From: Combretum micranthum | Taxonomy: Eukaryota; Streptophyta; Magnoliopsida; Myrtales; Combretaceae | NCBI GenBank assembly: GCA_024138025.1 | Contig: JAMXBD010000172.1 | Location: 434,001-498,000 of the forward strand | Reading direction: 5' to 3' | Length of the DNA: 64,000 bases | Part shown: one piece after another, positions 48,018 through 61,886 of the stretch | Position numbering within the stretch: position 1 is the stretch's first letter | Layout: every line of letters starts with the position of its first letter | Notes under the pieces: generated by a model | The model's input: only the letters and a program-made list of their open reading frames with translations | Told to the model about the DNA's origin: nothing | Database searches by the model: none | Translations under genes and position numbers: made by a program

Positions 48018-51000
48018 AGATATTTGATAAAAATAAAAAGAAATTGCATCGCCCCTAAGAGTAGAGCATCACAAGCCCCATTTTACACGTGTTAAAATAT
48101 GCAAGTACAAGGATACTAAAAACTTGTAAACCACAAAATCAAATTGAAAAACTCTAAATACTTATAATATATCAATCCACAAATGCTATGATATGATTTT
48201 CAAATATATAATTAAACCAAAATCCTATATAATATAATAAATCAAACATCTCTCAATATACAATGATCATATTCATAAAAATCTATCCTAAATAATCAAT
48301 CAATAATCTCACTAGCATAGATATTGCAAGTCCCACCACTAACAAAAAGATTATCATTCATATCATTATAGTAATCTTCAACCATCATACACATAATCTA
48401 AAAAATAATGAGGGAATGAGAAATGCCTAGCATAGACCACTACATATACGCACATATAATGTCACACTGCATCCGATTTACCATTACTATTGCAGTGAAC
48501 AATCAAATAACAAACACATATTGAATTATTTATCAACTGATTATAAATATAAACATAAACAACGCACTCAAAAATAGGAATTAAAAATATATCTTTCAAA
48601 AAAACATGAACCCATTCGCATAAAATAGAAATTTTGCAACAATGAAAGGTCTTGAGACCTCTTAACTATGCCATGTTTTGTGGATTATACGATTGCAAAT
48701 ATATGAACAGATTTGTCATTCCTTTTTCATTAAATTCCATCCATTCGATTCCATTCCAAACGATTTGAGCATATTAAACGTGATATTATTAATATTGTCA
48801 GACCCAAACTGGCTTAGCTAGTTCTAGGGACCTAGCCATGGTAGCGAACTAGTCCATGCATTTGGCTCGAATTTGCATTGACCTGGATTGATCAGGGCAA
48901 TTGGACCAAGACCTGGTCAACCTAGACCGGTTAACCTAGTTTAGGAAGGAAATCAAAAAAAGACTTACTAGAATATGAAATATGTATTCATACTATATTC
49001 TAAATTTGTAACATATAATCATTACATTATGTCCTTTTTTTCTCTTTTTTAATGTATATGCCTTGTGCTGATTTAATAGCTAGTTGATGGATTTGATAAA
49101 AATATGAATTGAAATGAGCATTGACATATACACTTATCTTTCATAATTAAATTGTACCTTATAATTTTACTTTTTATCGATCCTAGTTAAACCCTAATCA
49201 ACCCTTTGACCATTAACTTCCTAGCATGTCTAGATCAAACTCTCAATTTGATTCCAACAACATTAAATTTATATAGGTTATCGAAGATTATTTGGATTAT
49301 TTAATTTTCATCTGTATCTAATTTATTTGTATCTTATCTAGTATTCGATCCGTATCTTGTTTATTTAATTTGTTTTTGAGTAAAAATATCTGTTTTTTAT
49401 CTGTATCTTTTTGTTGACAAATAATATATTTGAAAAAAAAAAAAAGATGTCAATAAGATGAATCAAATAGACCCTATATATAGATCATGATCCTAGGGTA
49501 TCATGTCTTAGTTAATTTTGTACTGAATTTTAAGCCTTTGTGGCCTGCTAAACCGGCTGGAATGGGGAAGTGGACCCATTAGGTTGAGAACCAGCGGGGA
49601 ATTGGACCTGATGGATCTGAGACCTGCTTTTGCCCAACCCGTAGAAGTGATGTCTCATGGGCCTGGGGTATAATCTCGGGAAACAACATATAAACAAAAA
49701 CACGAAAAGTTGACCCTCAATTAATTAATTGGAATTGGTAAACGTTGTGGTTTCCACACGGTTCCAGGTGCAATAATTATATCATCCACTTTTGGCACCA
49801 ACCACTCGTAAAATGTCCCATGCGACAAACACCATAAGACATAGGTCCAGAATGAAGAATTTATATTCTAATAAAAACAAAGGAAAAACACATGTTCATG
49901 TATAAATTCGTAATCGAACCAAATTCAAATTGACTTTGAATTTTAACGAGAAGATTGACCACTTTGTTTATTCACGTGTATGTGAACATTAATTAGTTAT
50001 TTGGCTTAGTTTGACCTCTAAAGTGTAATTAACTGTTATAACACTTTTGGTTACTGGAATTATCCTATTTTACATAATTTTTTTTATTAGATGAATATTT
50101 TGTTATACTGAAAAAACTTCACCAATACTAACACGTCATGTGTTTTGATGAATGACATAAAATACCAATAAAATTTTAATATATGATTTTTTTAAACTTA
50201 TCAATATTACCACCTCTTGTTATAATTATATTAATACTTCTATGCTACTCATCAACACGTAACTATTAGAACTACTGAATTTTTTTCTGTATTTTGCGTA
50301 TTTTCTTTAAAAAATAACACCATCATAATCATAAAAAGCTATTGGTGATCATTTATAGTCCATTTAATTGAGATTTTACCAATTAAAAGAAAAAAAAATA
50401 TTAATTCTATTGGACAATTAATAGCTACTAAAGTCTAATTCCAAGTTCCAACTATATTTTATTAACATGAAATTGTAATTTAACTCCAACTTTATTCCCT
50501 TCAACAGCGATGTGGTATGTACAATAGAATTTTTTTCCTATCTTTTTTATTAAAATTTAATTTTTGCTATCATGGTAGGATTCTTACAAAAATCTCGATT
50601 TTCATGAAGAATCCTAAAAACTTTTACCATGTTTTAAATTTCCACAAATAGCAGTATAAACCAATAAAAAAAAAAAATAAAGAGAGGATCTTCTGATAAA
50701 GTACGGAGATGGAAAAAAGCTCTTACAAATCTAGCATGACACCTAGGGATTTTGATAAATTTTTTATTGTCTTATATGATCTTATAACTAAATACTTATT
50801 TATATGAGTTTTATATTTCTCATAAAATCAATTTAGTAAACTATGCCTATTTTTTCTATTAGATGCCATAAAATAGCATGCAATTAATAATGTAAAAAAG
50901 AAAATTTTTTTATAAAAAAGTATACATTATACTAACCTTAATCATATTCTATAATTTACATTGCAGCGAAACTAAGAATCATATTATATTATATGATTTT

Positions 51001-51912
51001 CAAAGTTAAAAAAATAAACAGAGTAATTTTAAAAATTAAATTTCAATGTAATTGGAGTCAAACAAAATTTTACTGAATTATTTTAATAGATAAATTGATT
51101 ATTATCAGTGATAAATGAAACGTGGTACGTGTGAATTGGCTATCTCAGCGCATTCATATATGCTATATAAGACTTAAGCCAAATAGATGCCGCGTGGGTT
51201 GCTTCATCAATATTGACAATAACACAAAACCGCTAAGCCTAAGTTGCCTAACTACACCTTCCAAATCAGGATAGATTAGCCATAAAACAAAGGATCACTT
51301 TTTATTATGAGGGACTGAGAGAAAGGCTTTACTTGCCCGGTTTATATCATACGTGCTAAATAAATACTAATTAAATGGTAAAAAGAAATTAATACAAATA
51401 TATTTTAATATATAATCATATTTTTTAAATATGAATGGTGATTATTTTTAAATTACTAATATTCCTTTTAATGTGTAAAAATATAATTGACACTACTCTT
51501 TACGGATTTATATACGAGAAATATATTATTATTTCTATTTTTTTTAGTTAATACATATAAAATTTTGACCATTATTTAAGATCATCCATTCCGTACGACT
51601 CTAGGAGGTTTTTAAAGTATCAAACAAGCATTGAAAATTTTTTTTTAAAAGAGTTAGAACTCTTTTATCGTTCAGTTTTGTAAATCCTATCTTAATAAAA
51701 TAAAGAAAATAATAAAACGAGTAAAATGTATTACTTTTTTAATCCAACAGAACCTAACAGGTTTAAGCATCTTCGCCATCCTTAAAACTCACAAAATAAA
51801 AGGGTAGGTAGTGGAATGCATATGAATCTCAAATAAAAATGAATAGAAATTTTCTATAAAATAAACAATAATTTATTTGGAAAACTTTTCACATGGCATG
51901 CCACACGCTTCA

Positions 51913-51918
51913 CACGTG
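51913..51918 (+). promoter_or_regulatory. G-box upstream of AIM1
   Basis: CACGTG within ACACGTGAGTCACG, about 110 bp before the TATA box. G-box/ABRE-like sites bind bZIP or bHLH factors; a regulatory role here is inferred from position only. Confidence 0.4.
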
Positions 51919-52024
51919 AGTCACGAAGTATCTCCGCAATGGATCCATTGACGTAGACCTCACCCAACCAGCATTTGTGTTCTTACGGTCCATTTCACAT
52001 TCCATTACACACAATCACCTTCTT

Positions 52025-52030
52025 TATAAA
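52025..52030 (+). promoter_or_regulatory. TATA box of AIM1
   Basis: CTTTATAAATC lies 92 bp before the start ATG at 52122, in C/T-rich leader-like sequence. This predicts transcription start at about 52055-52060. Confidence 0.55.
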
Positions 52031-52121
52031 TCTCCCTCTCGCCATCTTCATTTTTCGCCATCCCTAGGCTTTTTTGTTTCATCTTTTCTCATTCCTTGTA
52101 GGTTCGGATCCCTCTCCAATC

Positions 52122-55100
52122 ATGGCGAAGATCAGCGTCACGATGGAAGTAGGATACGATGGTGTAGCAGTGATCACCATGGTGAATCCTCCTGTTAATG
52201 CTCTCGCTATTCCAAGTGAGTTTCGAGGATTCGTAATATTTTGCGTCTTTTCTTGTCTTGATTTTAGTCTCTGGATTTCGGTGTTGAACTTTGGTTCGTA
52301 ATATCGTGTTTTCCAGTACTTGATGGATTGAAGATGAAGTTCGATGAAGCTATGAGAAGAAATGACGTTAAAGCTGTTGTCCTGACAGGTTCAATAATAT
52401 GAATCGACTTTTTCGAATTTTGGATCTCTCATGTTGAAGTTCACCTAATTTCACGTTGTTCGGTTATACTTGAATTTGATGTATAATAAGAAGATTCCAT
52501 ATTGCTACTGCGATATTCTTAATATGCGATATGCGGAGACTTGATGATTTGCTTTGATATGCAAAACAAGGATTTGTATTGTTATGGTGATATTTGCACT
52601 GTTTATAGGACGTTAATTTGGTATGTTTTTGAATCACTTAATCTGATCTTACTGTTGGTCATTGAAAAATTTTTTATTTAAATTATTTTAGGAGTGTTTT
52701 TTCTGAATTATTTGTTTAGAAAATCATGCAAGTTAGAGGTGGACAAATGCATTAGAAGTCCTAAAGTTTTCAAAGCTTTTCAAATATGTAATTTTTATTC
52801 ACAAGTTTGTCAAAGTTACTCCTAAAAATCAATTTTTCACTAACATTTCATTATGCATCTTATGTCCTAATCGAATCACATCTAAAAGGAACTTTGAAAG
52901 GATTAGTATTAAATCGGAGAAGTGTTATGAAAGAACGTGTGTTCTTGTTTATGATATTGATAGGATAGTCAAGTTTTCTTCTTCTTTAATTTTAGTAAAA
53001 GTAGACAAGTAAATATTATACATAATACTTGGATACTGCATATTAGAGCAAATATAGTTTATGTGAGACCGATGGCACTGTAGGATCTATGTTGCTGACC
53101 CAGCTAGTGGTACTAAGGATTGAGTGTTGTTATTCTTGTTCTTAGAAGATATCGAGATGCCTTAGGTTAGTGATAGAGTGAAATGAAACAAGTGGAAGGA
53201 GTGTAATTAATACTTTGATTATGGTCGATGCTCATTTCAATTCTAGATTTCTCCATCTGACATTGATTTCTTGTTAACATGAAGGCAACGGTGGAAGGTT
53301 CTCGGGTGGTTTTGACATCAATGTTTTTGAGAAGATCCACCAAAGCGGTATGGCTTGATTGGAGTAATTTTATAATTGTTGTAATGCTTACTACGGCAAG
53401 AAAGAGAACTTGTTAACTTATTGTATTCCCATCCTACCTACCAGGGGATATTTCGATTCTACCTGATGTGTCTGTTGATCTCGTGGTAAACACAATTGAA
53501 GGTCTTTATCATCCTTACTTGTTCTTAAGTTGTGAAATTTTTAATGAAACGAAAAACAAATTATATTCTGTTTCTCTTTATCTTTAACATTCCCTAATGG
53601 CAGATGCCAAGAAGCCAATTGTTGCTGCTGTAGAAGGACTTGCCCTTGGAGGTGGTTTAGAATTGGCACTGGTCTGTGTTTTATGAGAAACAAAACCTGT
53701 TATGATGAAAATTTTTCTTTGAATGTCTGCTTTTGTCCTTAAAAATTTTACTGGTCACTATTCAGGGATGTAATGCACGGATTGCCACTCCAAAGACGCA
53801 ACTTGGCTTGCCAGAGCTATCACTTGGAGTAATACCAGGATTTGGAGGTACAAGTATTCCTTTAATGCCTGTGAAAACGAAATGTTCATACCAGAGTTTT
53901 GGTGAATTTATCCATCACCTATCCTGACTATTGGAAGCTTCATGTATTATTAAGGAACTCAGCGTCTTCCAAGGCTTGTAGGACTGGCCAAAGCTATTGA
54001 AATGATGCTGGTAAGCATGATATCACCTCGAACTCTGTATATCTTTCCCTCTTCCTTTCCTCCTGCCTGCTCACTGGGCTATTTGTTTTGTGTATACACA
54101 TGCATTGTATTTACAACCATGCACAGGTTCACTGACATTTCCTCATGAACACTTGATCATCTATCTCTTCCATTATGTTTGGCAGCATGACTGTGCATGT
54201 ATCGGCTCCAACTTTTCTTTTTCACCCAAAAAGAAAAAAAAAAGGATTTCTTTTTTTTTTTTAAATTTATCCAAAAAACGAAAAAAAAAAAATTTAACTT
54301 TTGAAAATCAGAAGATCATTGCTTTCAAACCATAGCCTTATTTCCTAATACAGGATTATATATTAGTATTGAATCTTTGCCTCATGGAAGAAGAATTAGG
54401 TGGAATTATTTATCATAGTATTCTTTTTTCCGTGGCATAGTATTGATAGGAGTTGGTTTCTCATCCGGTGTTGAATTGTTCAGAGGAGCAAACCTTTACT
54501 TGATGTAAGAGGATGTTAATTGATTTTACTATGTAAAGTATTATATCTAACTTTTCAAAACCCTATTTGTTAGAATATGTTGGTCTCATATTAGAAAGGT
54601 GCAACCCAATGCACCTGATTTTAGGGACTGAATTTTAACATATAAGAAATTGGGGGCTGCACGTGGAAAAGTTGGACTATGTGTGAGATCCATTCTCTTT
54701 TATATCAAATAATCATTGAAAGATGCACCCATTTCTGCAAAACCCCACCCCACCTATTTTTCCCCTGGTTTTGATATCATTTGCAATGATTTGCAGTCAT
54801 CAAAACCAATCATGTCAGAGGAGGGGAAGGAGCTGGGTCTTATAGATGCCTTAGTATCTCCTGGAGACCTGCTGAAAGTATCTCGTCTCTGGGCTTTAGA
54901 CATTGCAGATAGGCGAAAACCATGGATACGGTCTCTTCACAGGACAGACAAGCTTCCTCCTTTATCTGAAGCACGCCAAATACTGAAAGTTGCACGGGAG
55001 CAAGCGAAGAAGACTGCACGAAATTTGCCTCAACATGAAGCATGCCTTGATGTGATTGAGGAGGGCATAATTCACGGTGGATATAGTGGAGTTTTAAAGG

Positions 55101-58100
55101 TGCTTATGGCCATGATACTACTCATTTTGACCTATATGGAGGAGATATTGTCTAGGCTTCTCTGTGTTTTCCTTTAAAACTTGGAAGTAGTTAGCTTTTA
55201 TGTTTTTATGCATGTATTGATTGCTTTGTTTTGCAGGAGGCAAGCGTATTTAAGCAGCTGGTTTTGTCAGATACTTCAAAGGGTCTTGTTCATGTATTTT
55301 TCGCCCAACGCGCCACATCAAAGGTATATGCCATGGCTTAACACCTATATCATCTAAAAGAAATAAACATGAAAGGATAAAACCAAAGAAATCTTAGATG
55401 CCCCATGCAACATACAAGTAAACCTTGTCACCTATATATTACTGCACCCTCCCATGTGTTTCTTCAAGTTGTACTCTGTGCTATGTCCATTTTATTTGAA
55501 TTTCTTTCATCTATAATATTAGGTGGATCTTCACATTTTATTTAGAGGCATTAGTTCCTTTTGGTCCTTCCTCTCTCTCTCTTTGACTCTTTTGTTGTTG
55601 TTGTTTTTCTTCTATTTAATTTATTATTTATAATCTCTTCTTAATCCTCCTTCACTTTTTCTGGCTCTGACCCTGCAAGTAGTTTGTGTTGAAACATGTC
55701 TAATGATGTTTGGCATTTATCTTATGCCTTGTTTGTTTCAAGAAAAAAATATATATTTTTCAAAAAGTTGTCTTTTCATTTTTCCATGTTTGTTTGATGA
55801 ATAGTGGGACAATTATTGGAAAAAAAATTTCCCTTGTTTTGAACGATTGGGACCTATTCATAGTTTATTTTTGGGAAAACAACTTACGGATTATAAAAGT
55901 ATAAATCATTTTCCCATTAATTTACAAGCACTATCTACTAATCATTTACTACCAATGATATTTTTTATTAATATATTAATATTTTTTATTTAGGTGGATT
56001 TATTTCTTATTATAGAATATATTTTGTTATTAATTATCTTAGTATTTTTATTATCCTAGTGTTTGAAGAACAAACAAAGGAAACTTATTTCATAAAATTA
56101 GCCAAACACCTAAAAACATTCTACTTTTCAATAAAATGTTTTCAAGGAAAAATATTTTCCACTAAAAAATAGTTTTCCTCGAAACAAACAGGGTCTTAAT
56201 TAATCTGTTTTTTCTCTCAATGTACTGGGCTGGATGCTGCTTCTCTTGTCAATTTATTTGATATCTGCTGTGTATCTAATAGAGTTTAATGATCTAGTAT
56301 AGAGAAATTTCTGATATGATGATATTCTTACTAGTTCTCTGCATATAATTTTGCAAGGCGGTCATACATACACATATGGCAAGTAGGTAGCAACCAATAT
56401 CTTCTTCTGCAATCAGGATTGTCCATCTATTAGCTTTTTATTTTCGCAGGTTCCAAATATTACTGATGCTGGTCTCAAGCCGAGGAATGTGAAGAAAGTT
56501 GCTGTTATAGGTGGAGGTCTTATGGGATCTGGCATAGCTACAGCTCTTATACTGGGCAACATATATGTTGTTCTGAAAGAAGTTAATTCTGAGTATCTTC
56601 TGAAGGGTATCAAAACAATAGAAGGTACTATGTTCATTCACTGCATTTCTATAACATTGATAGAGCACATTTTCAACTTTATGCCCCTGTACATGTTATA
56701 GCATATATATCTGAAGTGACAAAATGCTAATAATATTCAAATGTGTGTGTGAATATGATTTTATCTGTTTGTACCTTTTATATGAGCTTCTTTTGGCTGC
56801 TTAGAAAATGATAATAAAGTATAATTAATTGCATATTCCATAAAATTATCTGCCATGACAGGGAAAGATCTCAATTTGTTCTTCATGATTTTTATAGGTC
56901 GATTTATCACAGTAGATTCATCTCACTTTCTATATGTTGGTGTGTGTTGTTTGCATCTGGATTATGAACATGCATGTTTGAAATGGTCCCTCTAGGACAA
57001 GAAGGATTTATGAGAACATCTAGACGATAAGTTGGATAGTGAGCAATGGTGTAACAGGTTGATGCACCCAAATTTTTCCACATTGAATATAGCTGTTTTC
57101 CGTGGTTTCTGTGGAGTAGATTATGTATTTTTACTGAAGTGTTTCACTGAATTCTCCATTTTAAATCACTTACATCTGACAGATTTTGTTTTCAGGAAAT
57201 GTCAAAGGTTTGGTATCGAAGGGGAAGCTGACTAAAGATAAGGAAGATAAAGCCCTTTCCTTGCTGAGAGGTGTCTTAGATTATTCAGAATTTAAAGATG
57301 TGGATATGGTTATAGAGGCAAGTGACAAGTTTTCAGATGAAGTACCTTTGTTTACATTTCCATTCTCCAAAGAAAAAAAAAAAAAATATATATATATATA
57401 TATACATATATAAATAAATAAAATAATTATAGTGTAAATATTTTGCATCAGAATTCTCAATATGTTTCTATTTGTACTGTATGTTTCATTGAGTTGGGTT
57501 TTTCAAATATTCTCAAGAACAACATCAAAGGCACGTCAGTGGAAATTGGAGATGCAACTGAAACTTTCTGATGGGCATCATTGACTCATTTTCTTTTCTT
57601 CAGGCTGTTATTGAGAACATTTCACTGAAACAAACAATTTTCAGTGAAATTGAGAAGGCATGCCCTCCCCACTGCATATTGGCAACAAACACATCATCTA
57701 TAGACCTCAACCTCATTGGAGAAAAGACAAGTTCTCAAGATCGAATAGTGGGTGCTCACTTTTTCAGGTTAGTTGACTTTTTATTATCTCACTTAGGTTC
57801 ATTCATGAATATCGTCCTTAAGCTTGGATGTATCATAATCAAGAGGGACAGGTTCTGTCTGTGGTGGCAGAGACTAATGCAGAAGCTGCAGCTTTGTTTG
57901 TCATCAATCCATTTCGGTTATCAGCATTTTGAAATTGGCTGGGGAAATCTGATACTGATGGGTTGTTGAATTAGGGATTAGCTTCTGCATATGGGGATCC
58001 TTTTTATTCTAAAATTGTTGATGAACATATTTCAGTAGTAGGAACATCATCTTCTTGATGACGTCATGACAAAATTCTTTCCAGTGGCATAGGTCTGTCG

Positions 58101-61100
58101 ATTTCCTCCATCAGCGCCAATAGATATAATTGTATGGGGAAATGCAAATTACTGCCCCAAAATACTAAGTCTTCATAGATCATCCCTGTGACCCTTTTAT
58201 GCATTTTCGTTGTAAAAGTATCTCTGATGTTATGTTTTCGGAGTCCAAGTTCTTCTTTATATGGTTTCAATAATTAAGATTATAACTTGTTCTTCCATCT
58301 TCAAACATGAAAAGAAAGAGAATTAGCTGAATTCAATACATTAAAGATGCTGGTTTCAATGCTCAAAACCTAAGGAGGCATTCCTTACTTTTTGTTATCC
58401 CTTTTGCATTTTAGTGTCTTCTCTTTTTTTTATTATGTCTATGTTTCATGAAAACAGTCCTGCTCATGTGATGCCACTGCTAGAGATTGTCCGAACTGAT
58501 AAAACTTCTGCTCAAGTTATTCTGGATCTCATAACAGTGGGGAAAATCATCAAGAAAGTTCCTGTTGTGGTGGGAAATTGCATTGGTTTTGCAGTGAATA
58601 GGACATTTTTCCCATATTCACAAGGTGCACATTTGTTGGCAAATCTTGGAGTGGATGTGTTCAGAATCGACAGAGCGATAAGCAACTTTGGCCTACCTAT
58701 TGGTCCTTTCCAGTAATTATCTTCTCTAGCTATCAGTTATCAATGAATTTGCTTTTTGCATGGTGTTGCATACCTTTCTTAGAACAAACGCTGCTGAGGG
58801 GGTATGTGAATTGACTCAAAATATCAGAGAAGGGCTTTCTCGTACTTCTTTCTGTCATAACAATGATTTAAGTTATCCAACTATGAGATTACATATATTG
58901 ACTTTATCTTAGTTAGCCATGGTATATACGTTATCTCTTTCATCACCTATGTCTGCAGTCTGCAGTTAAATCTTAATTCCTTTATGTATAGAAGGTGCAT
59001 AATATTTTTAGTCAATCTCAAATATATCCATCTGTTTTTACTGTTCTCTGATTGAATTTGATTGAGGATCTGTTCAATTACATTTGAGCTATTATCTGAG
59101 TGAAGTTGGCTAATTGTGGATAAAATTAATTCTTATTGAAAGAAAAGGGTGAATTTAGATGGATGGTGATATTGTCCTTTGTCATGTTCTTTAGGCTTCA
59201 AGATGTGGCTGGATATGGTGTTGGGCTTGCAGTTGGTAAATTATTTGGGGAGGCATTCCCTGGGAGAACATTCTATTCTCCTCTCACTGAACTTTTGATG
59301 AAAAATGGGCGACATGGTGAAGATCACCTTCTTTATTATGATTCTTGCCTTTCTTCAATCTTTTCTTTTACGTTTTCTGAAGCTTTTCCGGACCGTTTGG
59401 CTTCGGATTTATTTTATTTCTAGGCAAGAGCAATGGCAAGGGATACTACATTTATGAGAAGGGAAGCAAGCCTAGGCCTGACCCTTCAGCACTACCAATT
59501 GTTGAAGAGTCAAGAAGGATTACCAATATAATGCCAGGTGGAAAGGTAGTGATGCTCTTATCTGAATAGTAGCTATTTATCTGTTTTTAAATCGATAAAA
59601 ACTAGTTTTGATGAAAAGAGCCTATTTTCTTTATTTGTGGCAGCCTATATCTATTTCTGACAAAGAAATTGTGGAGATGATACTATTTCCTGTAGTGAAC
59701 GAGGCATGCAATGTTATTGAGGAGCAAATCGTAGTCCGTGCATCAGATCTTGACATAGCATCTGTCCTAGGAATGAGTTTTCCATCTTACCGGTGAGAAC
59801 ATATGAAATATATGCATCAGGATAGAATAATTTATTATTCTATTTTTGATGTATTCTTGAACTAAGTTGGTTTTTCCTCATCTTTATTATTCTTCAAAAA
59901 GAATATTCACATTTAGTATTTTTATCATAAAATTTTCAAAACTTTTGGATACATTAACAATAATACTGGGATTTGATCCATGTCTTACGCTGGCAATGTA
60001 TGAAAAAATAAAACCTCTATCCAGATGATTAAAGAGATGCTTGTTGAGGAAAAGGGGTATATTAGTCCAGCTAAGCTGACTTAGATTATTTGCTATGGTG
60101 CATGCGATTGAAAACATAAGTTATTAGATATAATCGTGATATTGAGAACCTGATTCTTTGGAAGAGGTAAAGAATATTTATGACATATAGGCTACAATAG
60201 AAGGGAACTACTTTCAGAATCATTGCAGTGTGGCTATATGGAAATATATAAACATATATGTGTATGTATATACCCATACCTAAGTGCCTTGATAATTCAG
60301 TTAAGCCAATTTTACTTGACCCTAAACTACTTAGCTTGTCAATTTAGTTATTGTTGGATGATGAAATTGTACAAAAATATGCATAACGGGGAACAGCAAT
60401 ATGTCTCTTCTGTTCAATGCTTTTTAGGGCTTTTTTGTCTGTGATATGCTCAAAACTTAGTCACGCTTAAATCCAAATTCTATCTGTATCTAGCCCATGC
60501 TTGGTCCATGTAGGAAACAATGTGGATATTGGTTGAGTCAGAGAGGAATTGTCAAATAAAGAGTTCATCATTTGTTTTATCTCCACTTTTCTTTTGGTAT
60601 CTCTGTTGATGTGTGGACTACCTTGAATTTTCGAGACCATACAAATCTGCCATCGTATTGATGGATCTATTTTGTGGTTTTTGGTATACAAACTACAGCA
60701 AAATTCTCTCATCTACCACTTTACCCTTTTTTGATAGTATTAAGTATTTAATAGTTTCTTCACAAATTGCAGTGAGCTTGCTTCTTAGATGCTATATATA
60801 TTGTCAGTTTGTGTTGGTGAAACTCTTGTATTTTGTTTATGGTTTATTGTTTACCATATTCAGCACAAGAGGGGTGTATTAGAGAGGGATTTACAGTTTA
60901 ATGTTTGCCCATAGTTCCAAGATACATGATGCACTCATTTCCTCAATTGCAGAGGTGGCATAGTTTTTTGGGCAGATACAGTGGGGCCTGCATATATCTG
61001 TGAGAGCCTGAAAAAATGGGCAGGGTTATATGGTAATTTCTATAGACCGTCCAGATTTCTGGAAGAAAGAGCTGCTAAAGGCATACCATTGGTAAGTATT

Positions 61101-61886
61101 CTACCCTTTCTGACAATATTTGTTTCACGGATTGTTCTTTTAATATTATTTTTTTATGGGAGAAAAAAAGGGTTGGGGGACTGTTGGGGTAGGGCGCAGC
61201 AGGTATTTGTTATAATCTGGCACTTGCAATGCTCAAATCTTTTAGTAATAACCTTAAGAGTTTGATGGTGGCAGCTAGTAACAAGTGGTGGTAGAGTAGA
61301 ATGGAAAATTGAAACTGGAAAGCATATTCCTCATTTTCTGCTTACGATTTCTTATTGCTAACTACAACCAATAACCAACCATTGTTTGCCATTATCATCA
61401 TCGCTTACCTCTGACTGCCAAATAGTTAATAGCCATTAGTTATTATAAGGCTTCGAGAATATTGTGAGGATATTTGTCACTTAAAAAGTTTAAATTAAAA
61501 TCATGTCGAAACTCTTTCAGAAAACGTTTTCCATGAAGCGAAGCCTATGGTTTGGTGCATATGTGTTGTAATTCCAGATATTTCTGCTGTCGTGTCAAAA
61601 AACATCCTTTATTTACCAATCTATATATCCAATCTCACGGTGGTAAAACTTGCAAATTGATGAGGTATCATCCTTTACCGTCAGTCTGCGATAAATTGAC
61701 TCGGATGTTGAGCCTTACATTTTCTTGACCAGATTCTTTTAAAATACAGTGCTCCTTTTCCTTATGGAGGAAGTCTTTCGTATATGCATTTTCAAAAGAT
61801 AAGTAACATTTGTGTCAGCAATAACATGTTCCGTTCTCTTGCAGAGTGCACCTTTAACATCTTCAGCATCAAGATCGCGTCTCTAA
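52122..61886 (+). CDS. AIM1: peroxisomal beta-oxidation multifunctional protein, AIM1 type, 723 aa
   Basis: It carries 2-trans-enoyl-CoA hydratase and L-3-hydroxyacyl-CoA dehydrogenase activities for peroxisomal fatty-acid and jasmonate-precursor beta-oxidation. Eighteen exons: 52122-52215, 52317-52388, 53285-53347, 53445-53501, 53604-53671, 53766-53847, 53955-54010, 54797-55099, 55237-55323, 56450-56624, 57196-57317, 57604-57767, 58458-58712, 59195-59316, 59424-59545, 59644-59792, 60953-61091, 61845-61886. All phases agree, totalling 724 codons. The N-terminus ([19 protein letters not shown]) is AIM1-like rather than MFP2-like. The hydratase part has catalytic-type E115 (GGGLELAL) and E135 ([14 protein letters not shown]). 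The dehydrogenase has the NAD loop GGGLMG (315-320), H445 (GAHFFSPAH) and E457. The C-terminus ends SRL, a peroxisome PTS1. Intron 11 has a GC donor (GAG|GCAAGT). Intron 9 contains a MITE. No lesion was found. Confidence 0.95.
55726..56194. mobile_element. MITE in AIM1 intron 9
   Basis: The left end ccttgtttgtttcaag and the complement of the right end, ccctgtttgtttcgagg, form inverted termini. The 469-bp inside is AT-rich, with many TTTTCC/GGAAAA words and no coding potential. Flanks are similar (tatcttat left, tcttaatt right), but a clean duplication was not resolved. The CCTGTTTGTTT terminus suggests a hAT-like non-autonomous element. It lies between exon 9 and exon 10 and should be spliced out. 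Confidence 0.65.

Larger units (their letters stand above)
46304..52000. other. intergenic DNA between the repeat island and AIM1
   Basis: AT-rich. It holds CCACCATCA-rich sequence at 46330-46620, an unrecognised 115-codon ORF at 46511-46858, a (TA)n(GA)n microsatellite at 47975-48017 and more GC-rich blocks at 48798-48960 and 49550-49690 with many AACCTAG/GACCTGG words. No exon chain or complete element was recognised. Confidence 0.45.

Noticed and set aside
54090..54335. ORF in AIM1 intron 7
   Set aside because: It contains poly-A/poly-T tracts and lies between two well-phased exons.
57571..57969. 132-codon ORF overlapping AIM1 exon 12
   Set aside because: Only 57604-57767 is exon; the rest reads into the intron past a good GT donor.
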